Assembly (NCBI GenBank): GCA_021498095.1
Contig: JAIZWK010000001.1
Location: 3,969,450 to 4,033,449, forward strand
DNA: 64,000 bases
Source: Candidatus Harpocratesius repetitus
GTDB taxonomy: Archaea; Asgardarchaeota; Lokiarchaeia; Sigyniarchaeales; Promethearchaeaceae
Reading direction: 5' to 3'
Positions 46,211 through 55,679 of this stretch are shown here, one piece after another; positions within the stretch are counted from its first letter, which is position 1, and each line of letters starts with the position of its first letter. The notes below the pieces were generated by a model. That model had not been told where the DNA came from and did not search any database. It saw nothing but the letters and a program-made list of their open reading frames with translations. The translations under genes and the position numbers were made by a program.

Positions 46211-46909
46211 ATGCAAAATGCTTTTATTCATGTGAGCTACCTTGAATTATTCACTGTAACTTTCTTATTAGGATTAGGAGGGGCAATTTCTCCAGGTGCT
46301 CTACTAACTTATACAATTTTTTGCGCTATTAAGGAAAAAAAACAAGCATTTTCAGTTGGAATCAAAATAAGTTTAGGACACGCATCAATAGAAATATTTC
46401 TCATTCTTCTTCTTTTAGTGGGTTTTGTCAACTGGATGGATAATAGAATAATTCTTATTGTAATAGGAATTTTTGGAGGAATACTATTAATTTGCTTTGG
46501 AATGATAATTTTAGCAAATATAATTAATAATAAAGTAGATACCACCTTTTTAGAATCAAATACATCTATTGAGAACAAGGACTTTCAAAATAATAAGGAT
46601 TCCAAACCCTATCTTGCATCAATGGGCTTTTTGATGAGTAATCCTTATTGGTGGTTATGGTGGATAACTATAGGTGTTAGTATTATGGTAGATAATGGTG
46701 TGATCTGGGGGAATTGGATATCTTTGATTATTTTTATTTTTGCAAAAGAACTAGGCGCTATTCTTTGGTATATAGGAATTGCAACCGCAGTTGGATTTGC
46801 TCATAAATTAATGAAAAAAAATGTATATTTGGCAATTTTAGGAATCTGTGGTTTATTTATGGTCATATACGGCTTCTATTTAGGCATTTCTCCTTTTTTC
46901 AATCTATAA
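46211..46909 (+). CDS. LysE/RhtB-type amino-acid exporter
   Basis: A 232-residue protein with six hydrophobic segments in a 3+3 arrangement around a polar loop (residues 105-135). Family features: FLLGLGGAISPGALLT in helix 1 (G-x-x-x-P-G), IKISLGHASIEIFLILLLL in helix 2, and FLMSNPYWWLWW at the start of the second half. LysE-type transporters export lysine, homoserine or similar amino acids. It is the first of five same-strand genes up to 49952, but a leader of about 140 bp separates it from the ABC genes. Confidence 0.75.
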   Translation: MQNAFIHVSYLELFTVTFLLGLGGAISPGALLTYTIFCAIKEKKQAFSVGIKISLGHASIEIFLILLLLVGFVNWMDNRIILIVIGIFGGILLICFGMIILANIINNKVDTTFLESNTSIENKDFQNNKDSKPYLASMGFLMSNPYWWLWWITIGVSIMVDNGVIWGNWISLIIFIFAKELGAILWYIGIATAVGFAHKLMKKNVYLAILGICGLFMVIYGFYLGISPFFNL

Positions 46910-47055
46910 TCTTGAACCTTAATTGGTGTTGATAAGTGTTAATAAGTTTTTTTTCCATATTTTTTATATAAGCTTTTTAATACTCTTTATAATAATCGAA
47001 TCACAATATTTCGATAAATTCTTATAATGAGCAAACTCTACTTTATTTGAAATAC

Positions 47056-48009
47056 ATGTCCGAGAGTAGCATAATCAAAATTAATCATCTGACTAAAAAA
47101 TTTGGAGATTTCACCGCAGTTAATGATATTTCCTTCAATGTATATCAAGGTGAAATTTTAGGAATCCTTGGCCCAAATGGAGCGGGAAAAACAACAACAA
47201 TCAGGATGATCACCGGCGTTTTTCATGTGAATAAATCAAATTGTATAAAAGTGAATGGCATAGATATTTTAGAATCACCGGAGTATAAATCCCATTTTGG
47301 AATTGTTCCTGAAGTAAGTAATGCTTATCTTGACTTTACAGTGTGGCAAAATCTTAATTTTTCAGGTTTACTTTATGGAATGAGCAAATCAGAAATAGAA
47401 AAACAGGGTACACGGCTGCTTAAACTTTATGGCCTTGAAGAAAAAAGAAATGCAATAACAAAATCTCTCTCGAAAGGATTGAAGCAACGCCTTAACTTTT
47501 GTATGGCGTTAATTCATGATCCAAATGTTTTAATACTAGATGAGCCAACAACTGGTTTAGATCCACTCTCTGTTCGTCTACTAAGAAGCCAAATTTTAGA
47601 ACTTCAAAAAGAAGGAAAAACAATATTAATTACCACTCATGATTTACGTGAAGCTGAAAAAGTTTGCAATAGAATATTAATTCTTTATCGTGGAAAAATA
47701 ATTGCTGATGAAACACCTGAAAATCTAAGAAGGAAATTCAAATCAGAAACAGTAATTACTTTGGAATTTGATCCCAAACCTAATAATTGGGAATATATAC
47801 TAAAAGAATTACGTGATAAATTTAGAGCAGAGCAGAAAAATGGAATAATTCATATCATAAGCGAAAATGTTCTTCAAGATATGGCATCGTTGTATGATTT
47901 TGTTCAAAATAAGAATCTAAACTTGGAAAAAATCAAAGTAATTGAACCAACTTTGGAAGATGCATTTATAGATCTCATCCAAAATCAACAAAAATCTGAA
48001 AAATTATAA
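47056..48009 (+). CDS. ABC-2-type transporter ATP-binding protein
   Basis: About 317 residues from ATG 47056 (TTG 47047 also opens the frame). Walker A LGPNGAGKTTTIRM, Q-loop region FGIVPEVSNAYLDFTVW, signature SLSKGLKQRLNF, Walker B VLILDEPTTGLDP, H-loop ILITTHDLREAEK. The C-terminal extension is typical of DrrA/CcmA-like exporters. The permease follows after 31 bp and contains the usual ABC-2 membrane domain. Substrate unknown; drugs, lipids or polysaccharides are typical. Confidence 0.92.
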   Translation: MSESSIIKINHLTKKFGDFTAVNDISFNVYQGEILGILGPNGAGKTTTIRMITGVFHVNKSNCIKVNGIDILESPEYKSHFGIVPEVSNAYLDFTVWQNLNFSGLLYGMSKSEIEKQGTRLLKLYGLEEKRNAITKSLSKGLKQRLNFCMALIHDPNVLILDEPTTGLDPLSVRLLRSQILELQKEGKTILITTHDLREAEKVCNRILILYRGKIIADETPENLRRKFKSETVITLEFDPKPNNWEYILKELRDKFRAEQKNGIIHIISENVLQDMASLYDFVQNKNLNLEKIKVIEPTLEDAFIDLIQNQQKSEKL

Positions 48010-48040
48010 TAAGTCAAAGAAAATCGGAGGATTACTGAAA

Positions 48041-48880
48041 TTGAATTCAAAAATATTAACTAAAACATCATTAAAAACAAAAAAATCGATTATTTCACCT
48101 CAACATATTCGAATTAAACGAATTTTAGCATTAACCCAGAAAAATATAACACTTTACATTAAAAAAGGACCAGTAATTGTATTTGGCTTACTTTTCCCCT
48201 TTTTTATTGCACTTTCGTGGATTATAGGTCGAAATCTATCAGTATATCAAGTATTTGTGGGAATACTCTCAATGACATCATTCTTCACGGCTACAGCTAT
48301 CAGCCCTGTTGTAATTCCAATCGAAACCAGAGAGAAATCTTTGGAACGAATCCTTTCATCTCCTTTGAGAATCTCTGATATAATTTTAGGAATCATTATT
48401 GGTTCAAGTATATATGCATTTTTAGTTTCAATGTTTGTATTTGTTGTATTTCTACCATTTCTTCCAGCAGGAACAATTACCTTTATCGAATCACTTGAAG
48501 TTATACTTGGAATCTTTCTGATGAGTATTTTGGGTTCTGTTATGGGGGTTTTAGTCTCAGCATTACCAACTGACATGACCTCAAATGTCATGGTCCTCAT
48601 GAATTTAATCAAGTTTCCATTGCTTTTTATTAGTGGTATCTTCTTTTCAATCTCAAATATGACCCCAGTAGGCAGAATATTTGTTCATTTTTCCCCAATT
48701 ACCTATATTGTGGACATTTTATGGAACATAACCACATCTCAAAATGTTTTTTCAATATGGTTCGATCTTGGTATGCTACTGGTTTGGATTATTGTTCTAT
48801 ATTTTGTTACTCAAAAAATCCATCAAATAACTTTACAAAAACGAATTTCACTTGGGGGAAAACGCCCAGCAAGAGATTAA
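48041..48880 (+). CDS. ABC-2-type transporter permease
   Basis: A 279-residue protein opening at TTG 48041 with Shine-Dalgarno GGAGGATT at the right spacing. Six hydrophobic segments (VIVFGLLFPFFIALSWII, ILSMTSFFTATAISPVVI and others) with the ABC-2 feature ETREKSLERILSSPLRISDI in the cytosolic loop. It pairs with the upstream ATPase gene. The C-terminal codons overlap the extended frame of the next gene, whose real start is probably downstream. Confidence 0.88.
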   Translation: MNSKILTKTSLKTKKSIISPQHIRIKRILALTQKNITLYIKKGPVIVFGLLFPFFIALSWIIGRNLSVYQVFVGILSMTSFFTATAISPVVIPIETREKSLERILSSPLRISDIILGIIIGSSIYAFLVSMFVFVVFLPFLPAGTITFIESLEVILGIFLMSILGSVMGVLVSALPTDMTSNVMVLMNLIKFPLLFISGIFFSISNMTPVGRIFVHFSPITYIVDILWNITTSQNVFSIWFDLGMLLVWIIVLYFVTQKIHQITLQKRISLGGKRPARD

Positions 48881-48935
48881 ATATAGAACCGATCCACATC
48901 TATACATTAACAATAAGAGGAATATTCTTAAAAAA

Positions 48936-49670
48936 ATGGAACATCAACAGAAGAAAAATGCACACAATCCCTTTTCTGACCAAAAAATTGCTGAAAACTA
49001 TGAATCATTTTATTTAACTACTGTTGGGCATATCTATGATCGTTTGGAAAAAGAAGCAGTAATATCTCTTTTAAAACAATATTCCAGTGATTCAACGCAA
49101 TCTTTACTTGAAATTGGATGTGGAACAGGGCATTGGACCACTTTTTTTCATAGTTTGGGTTATCAATCTTTTGGAATAGATAGTTCTGAAGCCATGCTTC
49201 AAATCGCGCGAAAAAATAGCCATGAAGAAATTTTATATATGAAGGCAAATGCAGAGAATTTTTCTATTAATCCGCCATTTCCTCCAGAATTTGATATAAT
49301 CGCTTTTATTACTTCATTAGAATTTATGAATTCCCCATTTAAGATAATTAAACATACACTCGGATATTTAAGAAAAAACGGTCTGCTATTATTTGGATTA
49401 TTGAATGCGGATTCATATCTTGGGCGTCAGAGAAAAAAAGAGCCTTCAATTTATACAAATGCTCATTTTTTTACAGAAAGCGAACTTATTACAATTAAAG
49501 AAGCACTAGAATCTTATCTTGGAATAACAATTGATGAATTTAAAATTCAACACTGTGCATTTGCGAAACCTTCTGAAATCAAAGAAGGAAAAGCAGATCA
49601 AATTGAAAAGGAAAGAAAGAAAATGAATCATAAAAATGGTAATTTTATTACTGCGATTTTTAAAATATAG
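48936..49670 (+). CDS. SAM-dependent class I methyltransferase
   Basis: About 244 residues from ATG 48936; the same frame opens at 48852 inside the permease gene, but the added residues look non-conserved. Motif I SLLEIGCGTGHWTTFF, motif II acidic GIDSSEAM, and post-motif FDIIAFITSLEFM place it among methyltransferase-11-type enzymes. HxxPxL-like substrate pieces are not recognisable. It follows the ABC transporter genes closely, so the methylated product might be exported or modified by that system; this is inference. Confidence 0.78.
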   Translation: MEHQQKKNAHNPFSDQKIAENYESFYLTTVGHIYDRLEKEAVISLLKQYSSDSTQSLLEIGCGTGHWTTFFHSLGYQSFGIDSSEAMLQIARKNSHEEILYMKANAENFSINPPFPPEFDIIAFITSLEFMNSPFKIIKHTLGYLRKNGLLLFGLLNADSYLGRQRKKEPSIYTNAHFFTESELITIKEALESYLGITIDEFKIQHCAFAKPSEIKEGKADQIEKERKKMNHKNGNFITAIFKI

Positions 49671-49691
49671 TATTAAGGATGGTGGAAAAAT

Positions 49692-49952
49692 ATGAATATA
49701 AACGCAGAATTTGCATTTTATCCATTGGGATTGGAAAATTTTAAAGAAATCGTAAATCAAGTTATTGGAGATTTATCAAACAATAATCTGCAAATTATAT
49801 ATACCACTGTTTCTACAATTCTTTATGGAGAAAGTGAAAAGATAATAGAAATAATCAAAAAAATCATCAATGTATATTTTAATAAATACCAGGCAGTACT
49901 TGAAGTAAAATTCTCCAATGCTTGCCCAAAACCAAAATTTTCATCTTCTTAA
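49692..49952 (+). CDS. Thiamine-binding (YkoF/DUF77, MTH1187-type) protein
   Basis: An 86-residue protein starting at ATG 49692, preceded by GGATGGTGG. Family pattern: strand AEFAFYPLGLENFKEIVN, IYTTVSTILYGESEKIIEII in the middle, and a final strand ALEVKFSN-like (VLEVKFSNACP). Proteins of this small ferredoxin-like fold bind thiamine or related compounds and often accompany ABC transporters. It lies 21 bp after the methyltransferase gene, the end of a probable transcription unit. Confidence 0.7.
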   Translation: MNINAEFAFYPLGLENFKEIVNQVIGDLSNNNLQIIYTTVSTILYGESEKIIEIIKKIINVYFNKYQAVLEVKFSNACPKPKFSSS

Positions 49953-50060
49953 TCACTTCTATTCACTGAAAGAAGTAAATACCACGTAAATAGAGAAGAA
50001 AGAAAATAGAAAAATATATATTAAAAAAATTTCAAAATTAATTTCAAAAAATGTCTAAAT

Positions 50061-51938
50061 TCAGTTATTTTGTAATTCTTCTGGAAGAATTATGCTTTTA
50101 CCTTTATTATCTTTTAATGCATGAAGCTGAGAACGAATACGTTCCAATTCATTCCAGAATTCATCAGGCATTTCTGGTTCATCCTTAAACAAGGCTTCCA
50201 TACGATCATATTTTGCCAAATAGCGATCAATTTTCAAGGAAAATTGTGCGTTGTATTCTTCTTTGCTGTAAATTCTTCCATCGAATACAGCAGCAAATAA
50301 GGAACGCAAATCGTCATATTTAGGAATAACACCTATTGGTGTTTCAATACCATCATAATCTCCATGAACTCGCCCCTCAGCCCAGAGCAACCATACTTTC
50401 TTATCTAATTTGGTGTTAAGATATTTTCCATCTGCATCCTTTAAGAAATAGTTTGTAGAAAAGACTTTAGGGCATTTTTTCAGTTTTTTCCCAAATTTCA
50501 AATGATTTTTAAAATATTTTCCTAATGGAACGATAATAAAATCCATATTTGCCATTGGACTGGATTTTCGCACTCCTTCTTGTCCTAATGTAGCAGATGT
50601 TGTTTCAGATTCAATAGTTGCTCCAATAAACACACCATGCTCCCAATTCAGACTTTCAGCAATCGGGACTGTTGTATCCGAATCTCTTCCACCGTAAAGG
50701 ATCCCTGATACCGGTGCACCTTCAGGATCATGTAATTTTTCATCAATATTTTCTAATTCATCAATTCTTACAGTAAACCTTGCATTTGGATGGGATATTG
50801 GAATTTCTTTTCCATTAGAATCTTTCATTCCCTTTTTCCATTTCCCTGCATGATTCCAACCTTCAGTAGGATATTCATCCACACCCATTCCAGTCCAATA
50901 AACTTTACCTTCATCAGTGGTTAGAACATTTGAGAAAATAACTTCTTTCGGAGTTGTAATTGCTTTATAGATAACCGGATCATCTTTAGGATTAACATCT
51001 TTAATAATTCCAAAAATACCTTGTTCAATGTTGACAGCCCGCATGTCTCCATCTTTTCCTTCTCGAATGTAAACAATATCATCCCCTACGATTGTAGCAC
51101 CAGGAATCATTGCAGTACTTGTTTTACCACAAGCAGATGGATAAGCGCCGGTGAAATAGGTTTTCCTACTTCTATCTAATGGATAAAAAGCAGAAAGAAA
51201 CATATGTTCTGCTAACCAATCAGAATGATTTGCTCGATAAATTGCCAAACGCAGAGCAAGTTTTTTGCAAGCTAAACTGTTTCCTGCATATTGGTTATTT
51301 ACGGAAAATACGCGATATTCTAAAGGATCAATATATATTCTTCGTTTGTCAACGTTTTTTGTACAATTACGTTCATCCAATTCCCCAGCTGAATGCCAAA
51401 AATAAAAGAAATCATTTTTGTCTATTAAGTGCTGTCGAAATTGTTCATATCCTGGACGATAGAGCAAATCTTCAGAATGTCCAACATAAAAGCTGTCTGT
51501 GATTTGGAGAGTCGGAATAGCAAACCGCGAATGAGTGGGTCCAAGACAGAAAAATCGTACAACCATGACCTTATTTCGCATAGCACCATCCATTATTGAC
51601 AATATTTCTTTAAGCCCTTGTTCCCGTTCAATCACATTTAACCCTCGACTTAATGTCTCCCCTTTAGGTAAGAGTGTAGCAGTATGCGCTTTATCACGGG
51701 CTTGATCATGGTAACCATCATAATGTATGGTGTGTCCATCAATTTTTAATCGTTTTTCTTCTTGGTAGTCAATAGCTAATTGACGAAAACGTTGAATCTC
51801 TTCAAGACTATCAGTGAAGACCATCACTTTTGCAGGTTTCATTAATTCAATTGCATCTTTAACAACTTTTTCAACCTTTGGATTATTAAGTGCTGCAAGT
51901 TTAGCTTGATCCTCAGGACTTATTTCATATTCATGCAT
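50061..51938 (-). CDS. pckG: Phosphoenolpyruvate carboxykinase (GTP)
   Basis: About 625 residues. The frame opens at GTG 51956; ATG 51938 with GAGG about 8 bp upstream is preferred (MHEYEISPEDQAKL). GTP-type PEPCK features: the kinase-1a P-loop AYPSACGKTSTAMIPG with the reactive Cys, kinase-2 VGDDIVYIREG, PEP/oxaloacetate site region SRFAIPTLQITDSF, the omega-loop region GGRDSDTTVPIAESLNW, and EDRSRK-type DRSRKTYF. It interconverts oxaloacetate and PEP, linking the citric-acid intermediates with gluconeogenesis. The glycerol kinase-like gene and a sugar transporter are elsewhere in the window. Confidence 0.95.
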   Translation of the reverse strand: MHEYEISPEDQAKLAALNNPKVEKVVKDAIELMKPAKVMVFTDSLEEIQRFRQLAIDYQEEKRLKIDGHTIHYDGYHDQARDKAHTATLLPKGETLSRGLNVIEREQGLKEILSIMDGAMRNKVMVVRFFCLGPTHSRFAIPTLQITDSFYVGHSEDLLYRPGYEQFRQHLIDKNDFFYFWHSAGELDERNCTKNVDKRRIYIDPLEYRVFSVNNQYAGNSLACKKLALRLAIYRANHSDWLAEHMFLSAFYPLDRSRKTYFTGAYPSACGKTSTAMIPGATIVGDDIVYIREGKDGDMRAVNIEQGIFGIIKDVNPKDDPVIYKAITTPKEVIFSNVLTTDEGKVYWTGMGVDEYPTEGWNHAGKWKKGMKDSNGKEIPISHPNARFTVRIDELENIDEKLHDPEGAPVSGILYGGRDSDTTVPIAESLNWEHGVFIGATIESETTSATLGQEGVRKSSPMANMDFIIVPLGKYFKNHLKFGKKLKKCPKVFSTNYFLKDADGKYLNTKLDKKVWLLWAEGRVHGDYDGIETPIGVIPKYDDLRSLFAAVFDGRIYSKEEYNAQFSLKIDRYLAKYDRMEALFKDEPEMPDEFWNELERIRSQLHALKDNKGKSIILPEELQNN

Positions 51939-51956
51939 TATTTTTTCCTCATTCAC

Positions 51957-52347
51957 GGTAATCAGGTTATTTTTTTTTAAATCTTAACTTCACTTGATAA
52001 ATAAGTATTAGGAAAAAAGAGCGCGAAAGTTAAAAATGTTTTTCAAAATCATATTTTTTAATGCATTTTTTCCAACTAAAGAGCATGTTTTGAATGAGAT
52101 CTAACCACAACCATGGGTTATAAGTGGGAGAAATCTTTTAATGGAAAATCAAATTCCTTTTTTTTAAAAAAAAAGATCTCTTTAGGTAAGAAATCTTTAA
52201 CATAGCTGTTCTAAAAATTTATAAAGTTCCGGCTTTTTTACTATTATATTGCAGAAGCATCAATTTTTTGTAATACATATTCGTATAAAGGAATCTTCTT
52301 TCTATTTATAAAAAAAAGTAAAAAGAATTGTTTAGGAGTAAATGTGA
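51957..52347. promoter_or_regulatory. Divergent intergenic region between pckG and Arf-like GTPase
   Basis: About 390 bp. A TATA-like TTTATAAA at 52305-52312 and AGGAG at 52334-52338 serve the GTPase gene. An A/T palindrome of eight Ts followed by nine As lies at about 52157-52174. Nothing coding or structural RNA-like was recognised. Confidence 0.35.
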
Positions 52348-53415
52348 GTGTTAGAAAATATCTTTTTAATATCATTTGAACTTAAAGATGGTAATCTCCA
52401 TCCAAATCTTTCATCAACTTCTGCATCCATACAAAAAAAAAAGACATACATTGCATATCCTGATGATGTTATATTAAATTCTTCGCATAATTTCATGCAG
52501 CTAATAAAATTGAATCAAGAAAGAGTTCTTCTTCAACATTACGAAAAAAAATATTTTAATGATGATTTTCTTTATTCAAACATTAAAGCAATTAATATTC
52601 AAGACTTGAACATTCTTCTTGTACCTTTACCATATAGGCACGTATTAGGCATTGTTTTTGATAAAGAAACAAACCCCTACGATTACAGAAACGAAATTGT
52701 TCGACTTTTGCTTGATTATGCACTCGAAAAGTATTTTTCTAAACCAAATAGTAATTATAAAGAAACTCTTTTACTGACATTATTTGTAGATCTTAGAAAT
52801 TATGCTAATGAATCTCATCTTTTTAACAATAATCTGAATAAAATTAATTATTTTCGAAATAAACCATACATTAAGCTTTTTGTATTTGGAATTGATTATG
52901 CAGGAAAAAGTTCTTTAATGCGTTTACTCTCTACAGGAAAATTTGATGAAAACTTCTTTATTCCTACTAAAAAATTTCGTATTACTAATGTTTCATTAGA
53001 AAATGGTATAAATCTTACATGTTGGGATATGCCAGGACAAATTATTTATAGAGAAGATTGGTTAAGAGGAGCACAAGCAAGCAATCTCCTTGTTTTTGTG
53101 ATTGATGTCGCAGACAGAAATCGATATGCAGAAGCTAAAGCCGCTTTTTGGAAAATGATCAATCTTTTTGATTTACAATATCTTCCATTAATTTTTTTAA
53201 TCAATAAGATAGATTTACTAGAGAAACCAATAAATAAAGAACAAATAGAACAATATTTTGAACTTTCAAAATGTACTGGCAGAGAAATTACAACAATTTG
53301 TACAAGTTTACCTACTCAAGAGGGAATCGATAAACTGAAGGACGAAATTTCCCGTATTGCTTCTCATCTATTGATGGTAAATGGAATTATTGGACCCTCT
53401 TCAATGGTTAGGTGA
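52348..53415 (+). CDS. Arf-like small GTPase with a long N-terminal domain
   Basis: A 355-residue protein starting at GTG 52348 with AGGAG 9 bp upstream. Residues 170-340 are an Arf/Sar-type GTPase: P-loop FGIDYAGKSSLMRL, switch I Thr in PTKKFRITNV, switch II LTCWDMPGQIIYREDW (like WDxGGQ in Arfs), LVFVIDVADRNRY, NKIDLL and the G5 TSL. Residues 1-150 form an alpha/beta region (LISFELKDGNLHPN, INILLVPLPYRHVLGIVFD) that could be a longin- or roadblock-like partner domain in cis; I cannot confirm the fold. No N-terminal amphipathic helix or lipid site of classical Arfs is present. Such GTPases are numerous in Asgard archaea. Confidence 0.87.
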   Translation: MLENIFLISFELKDGNLHPNLSSTSASIQKKKTYIAYPDDVILNSSHNFMQLIKLNQERVLLQHYEKKYFNDDFLYSNIKAINIQDLNILLVPLPYRHVLGIVFDKETNPYDYRNEIVRLLLDYALEKYFSKPNSNYKETLLLTLFVDLRNYANESHLFNNNLNKINYFRNKPYIKLFVFGIDYAGKSSLMRLLSTGKFDENFFIPTKKFRITNVSLENGINLTCWDMPGQIIYREDWLRGAQASNLLVFVIDVADRNRYAEAKAAFWKMINLFDLQYLPLIFLINKIDLLEKPINKEQIEQYFELSKCTGREITTICTSLPTQEGIDKLKDEISRIASHLLMVNGIIGPSSMVR

Positions 53416-53550
53416 ATACACTTCCTTTTGTTCAGACAATAGCACTTTATTTTTAAAATAAGCAATTTTTAATAATTAATAATATTGATAAAAATAGATA
53501 AGATATGAATAATTATTCATAATCTTAGATTTTGAGAAGTGAAATTTATC

Positions 53551-53715
53551 ATGTGGAAAATAGCAAAAGAATACTGTATGGGGTGCGCGGTTTGTACCAT
53601 GCAATGTTCAGGCATCCAAATGGTGGATGGATATGCAGAAATAGTAGATCAATCAGCTACTTGTTTGGAGCGGGCAGCTCAAGTCTGCCCTAGACAAATA
53701 ATTCAAAAAGTTTAA
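53551..53715 (+). CDS. Small monocluster [4Fe-4S] ferredoxin
   Basis: A 54-residue ORF from ATG 53551 to TAA 53715. Cysteine layout: CMGCAVC (residues 9, 12 and 15), C19, C40 and the final C48 in QVCPRQI. This is the pattern of archaeal monocluster ferredoxins, where three N-terminal Cys plus the last CysPro bind the cluster and the other two form a disulfide. Residues MVDGYAEIVDQSA fit the usual strand pair between the two halves. It carries single electrons between redox enzymes; the partner is unknown. It stands alone between the GTPase gene and grpE. Confidence 0.9.
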   Translation: MWKIAKEYCMGCAVCTMQCSGIQMVDGYAEIVDQSATCLERAAQVCPRQIIQKV

Positions 53716-53772
53716 GAAAAAGTAATTAAAAAATCATAAAGTAACATTCATATTAGATTATAGCCATTTTTT

Positions 53773-54795
53773 TTATTCCTTTTTTGATTCAGATTTATTA
53801 GAGCCATTGAATCCAGAATTTTTTTTATTTATCTCATCTTTTTCAAGTTGACTCTTATTGGTTCTACCATTTTCAGATTTACTCTTATTTGATTCATCTT
53901 TCTCATTATCAATTTTTTCAGTTTCTTTCTCTTTAGATTCAACTTTTTTTGCTGGAGGAGGAGAATGTTTTGAAACAATAACCTTTGCGGGTTGAATTAC
54001 TTGATCTTTTATCTTATAACCTTTTTGAATTACATTGATCACTGTATCTTCGGGTAAATCATCATTAATCACTTTCATCATTACTTCATGATAATTAAAA
54101 TCAAATGGAATGCCTGTTTTATCAATAGGTTCTACATGATAAGATTTGAAGATCCGTTTAAGCATATCATATAACTTTTGAAAACCATGCATAAAATTAT
54201 CCATTTGATTGCTTGGTGAAATATTTCCATTCGATTTTTGTTTTTGAGCAGTTTCAAAAGCTTTTTCAAAAGCATCGATTAAGGGAGTAAAAGCAGTAAT
54301 AGTTTTAACTTTTGTTTTAAGTTGTACCACATCTTGTTGCTTAATATAGTGTTTACGTGTATTTTCAAGTTCAGCTTGCAGATAACGGTATTTTGATAAT
54401 TGATTCTGGATTTGTTGATCCTTTTTTTTTAATTGCTTCTTCAATTTTTCGATTTCTTCTTTTAATTTGTCAATTTCTGATTTAGGTTTACTTTTTTGCT
54501 TTGAATAATTACTATTACCTGCATTTGGTTTTGCCTTTTTTTCGATATTTGATTCTGATTCGGATTGTAGTTTTGATTCAGATGTTGATTCGACTTGAGA
54601 ATCAATTTCTAATTTAGATTTTGATTCAGTTTTTGAATTTGGTACTTGCTTGGAAATTACTCCAGGTTTAGAATCAGAATTAGAAATATTTTTTGTTTCT
54701 AATGTTTTATTTGAATCTTGCTTATCGGAAGGTATATGTCCTTCTTTTTTTATTTTTTCTTGTGAATTTGTATTTGGATGCGATTCACTTGTCAT
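53773..54795 (-). CDS. grpE: GrpE nucleotide exchange factor with low-complexity extensions
   Basis: A 340-residue protein, about twice the normal GrpE length. ATG 54795 is preceded by AAGGAGA. Residues about 130-280 are the GrpE core: a long coiled coil (LKEEIEKLKKQLKKKDQQIQ), ELENTRKHYIKQQD, LIDAFEKAFETAQ and the beta-domain PFDFNYHEVMMKVIND, VINVIQKGYKIKDQVIQPA, VIVSK. The first 125 and last 60 residues are Ser, Lys, Glu, Asn repeats, probably disordered. GrpE drives ADP release from Hsp70 (DnaK), which must lie elsewhere. Confidence 0.9.
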   Translation of the reverse strand: MTSESHPNTNSQEKIKKEGHIPSDKQDSNKTLETKNISNSDSKPGVISKQVPNSKTESKSKLEIDSQVESTSESKLQSESESNIEKKAKPNAGNSNYSKQKSKPKSEIDKLKEEIEKLKKQLKKKDQQIQNQLSKYRYLQAELENTRKHYIKQQDVVQLKTKVKTITAFTPLIDAFEKAFETAQKQKSNGNISPSNQMDNFMHGFQKLYDMLKRIFKSYHVEPIDKTGIPFDFNYHEVMMKVINDDLPEDTVINVIQKGYKIKDQVIQPAKVIVSKHSPPPAKKVESKEKETEKIDNEKDESNKSKSENGRTNKSQLEKDEINKKNSGFNGSNKSESKKE

Positions 54796-54939
54796 TTTAG
54801 TGTCTCCTTCGAATTCTGCATATTCTTTGTTCTTTCTATCAATTTTCTATTTGAATCATGTATAAGGTATTTTTAGAGATTTTTATATTCCTTGTATTAT
54901 ATCAATGTTCCGTGCTATTTAAATTTCAAATTGATTTAC

Positions 54940-55560
54940 TTAGCGCTTTCTTACTCGGATACGGCGTTTTCTTTGTAATCTAAGTGATTTTCTAAATGTA
55001 ATTTCCAAAATATTGTCATCAGCATGAAATTGTGCGCGACCAGATTTAGGACTGATACTTGTATTTAATTTTATTTTTCGATGATAATCCCCTGAACTTA
55101 CTTCTAATTCATAAGGTGTCGCCTTAAGATCAATTTGATCACCACTTTCATGTTCTGGAATTTCTAAAATCACTTTAAGATGTAAATCATCTTCATAAAA
55201 ATCGAGAAATTGCTTAATTTGTCTTCGTTTGATTTCTTTTTGTTTTTCAACAAAATGAGCTAAAGCATTATGAAATTCTTTTAATGTATTTTCATCATGA
55301 TCTGAATCAAGTAATATAGGTTTACTTTTTATAGAATCCCATTTAAAACGAAAAGATTTACCGTTGAATGGATTTGTAAATTGGAAAATATAATCTTCAC
55401 CATTTTCATCTCTTACAGGTTCAAAATAATAATCCCGAAAACGATCAACAACGTCCTCATCTGATAGAAGACGGTTTAGCTTTTTTGTAATGCGATGGGA
55501 AAGTTCTTTTTTTATTGATTTGATTTCTTCGGCGTTTTCACTCATTTTTTTCCAATCCAT
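54940..55560 (-). CDS. Hsp20-domain protein with N-terminal extension
   Basis: A 206-residue protein (ATG 55560, or ATG 55545 giving MSENAEE). The C-terminal 90 residues have the alpha-crystallin strand order: HLKVILEIPEHESGDQIDLK, YELEVSSGDYHRKIKL and GRAQFHADDNILEITF. An arginine-rich tail (RKRRIRVRKR) replaces the usual IxI motif. The first 110 residues are helical and have no recognised fold. It lies between grpE and another Hsp20-like gene on the same strand, so a stress-response role is likely. Confidence 0.65.
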   Translation of the reverse strand: MDWKKMSENAEEIKSIKKELSHRITKKLNRLLSDEDVVDRFRDYYFEPVRDENGEDYIFQFTNPFNGKSFRFKWDSIKSKPILLDSDHDENTLKEFHNALAHFVEKQKEIKRRQIKQFLDFYEDDLHLKVILEIPEHESGDQIDLKATPYELEVSSGDYHRKIKLNTSISPKSGRAQFHADDNILEITFRKSLRLQRKRRIRVRKR

Positions 55561-55679
55561 TCATTCTATTTCATCGAATTCTTAGCGAATGTGCATATTT
55601 CTAAGAACAAAAATATTTAAAAAAGGTTTCGATGAATTTTTATGTTTTTTCAAATTTTTTTTTGATTTTTTTACATTCT

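Noticed and set aside
48721..49017. Frame of 98 residues overlapping the permease and methyltransferase genes
   Set aside because: Lies in an alternative frame across two well-supported genes and lacks any motif.
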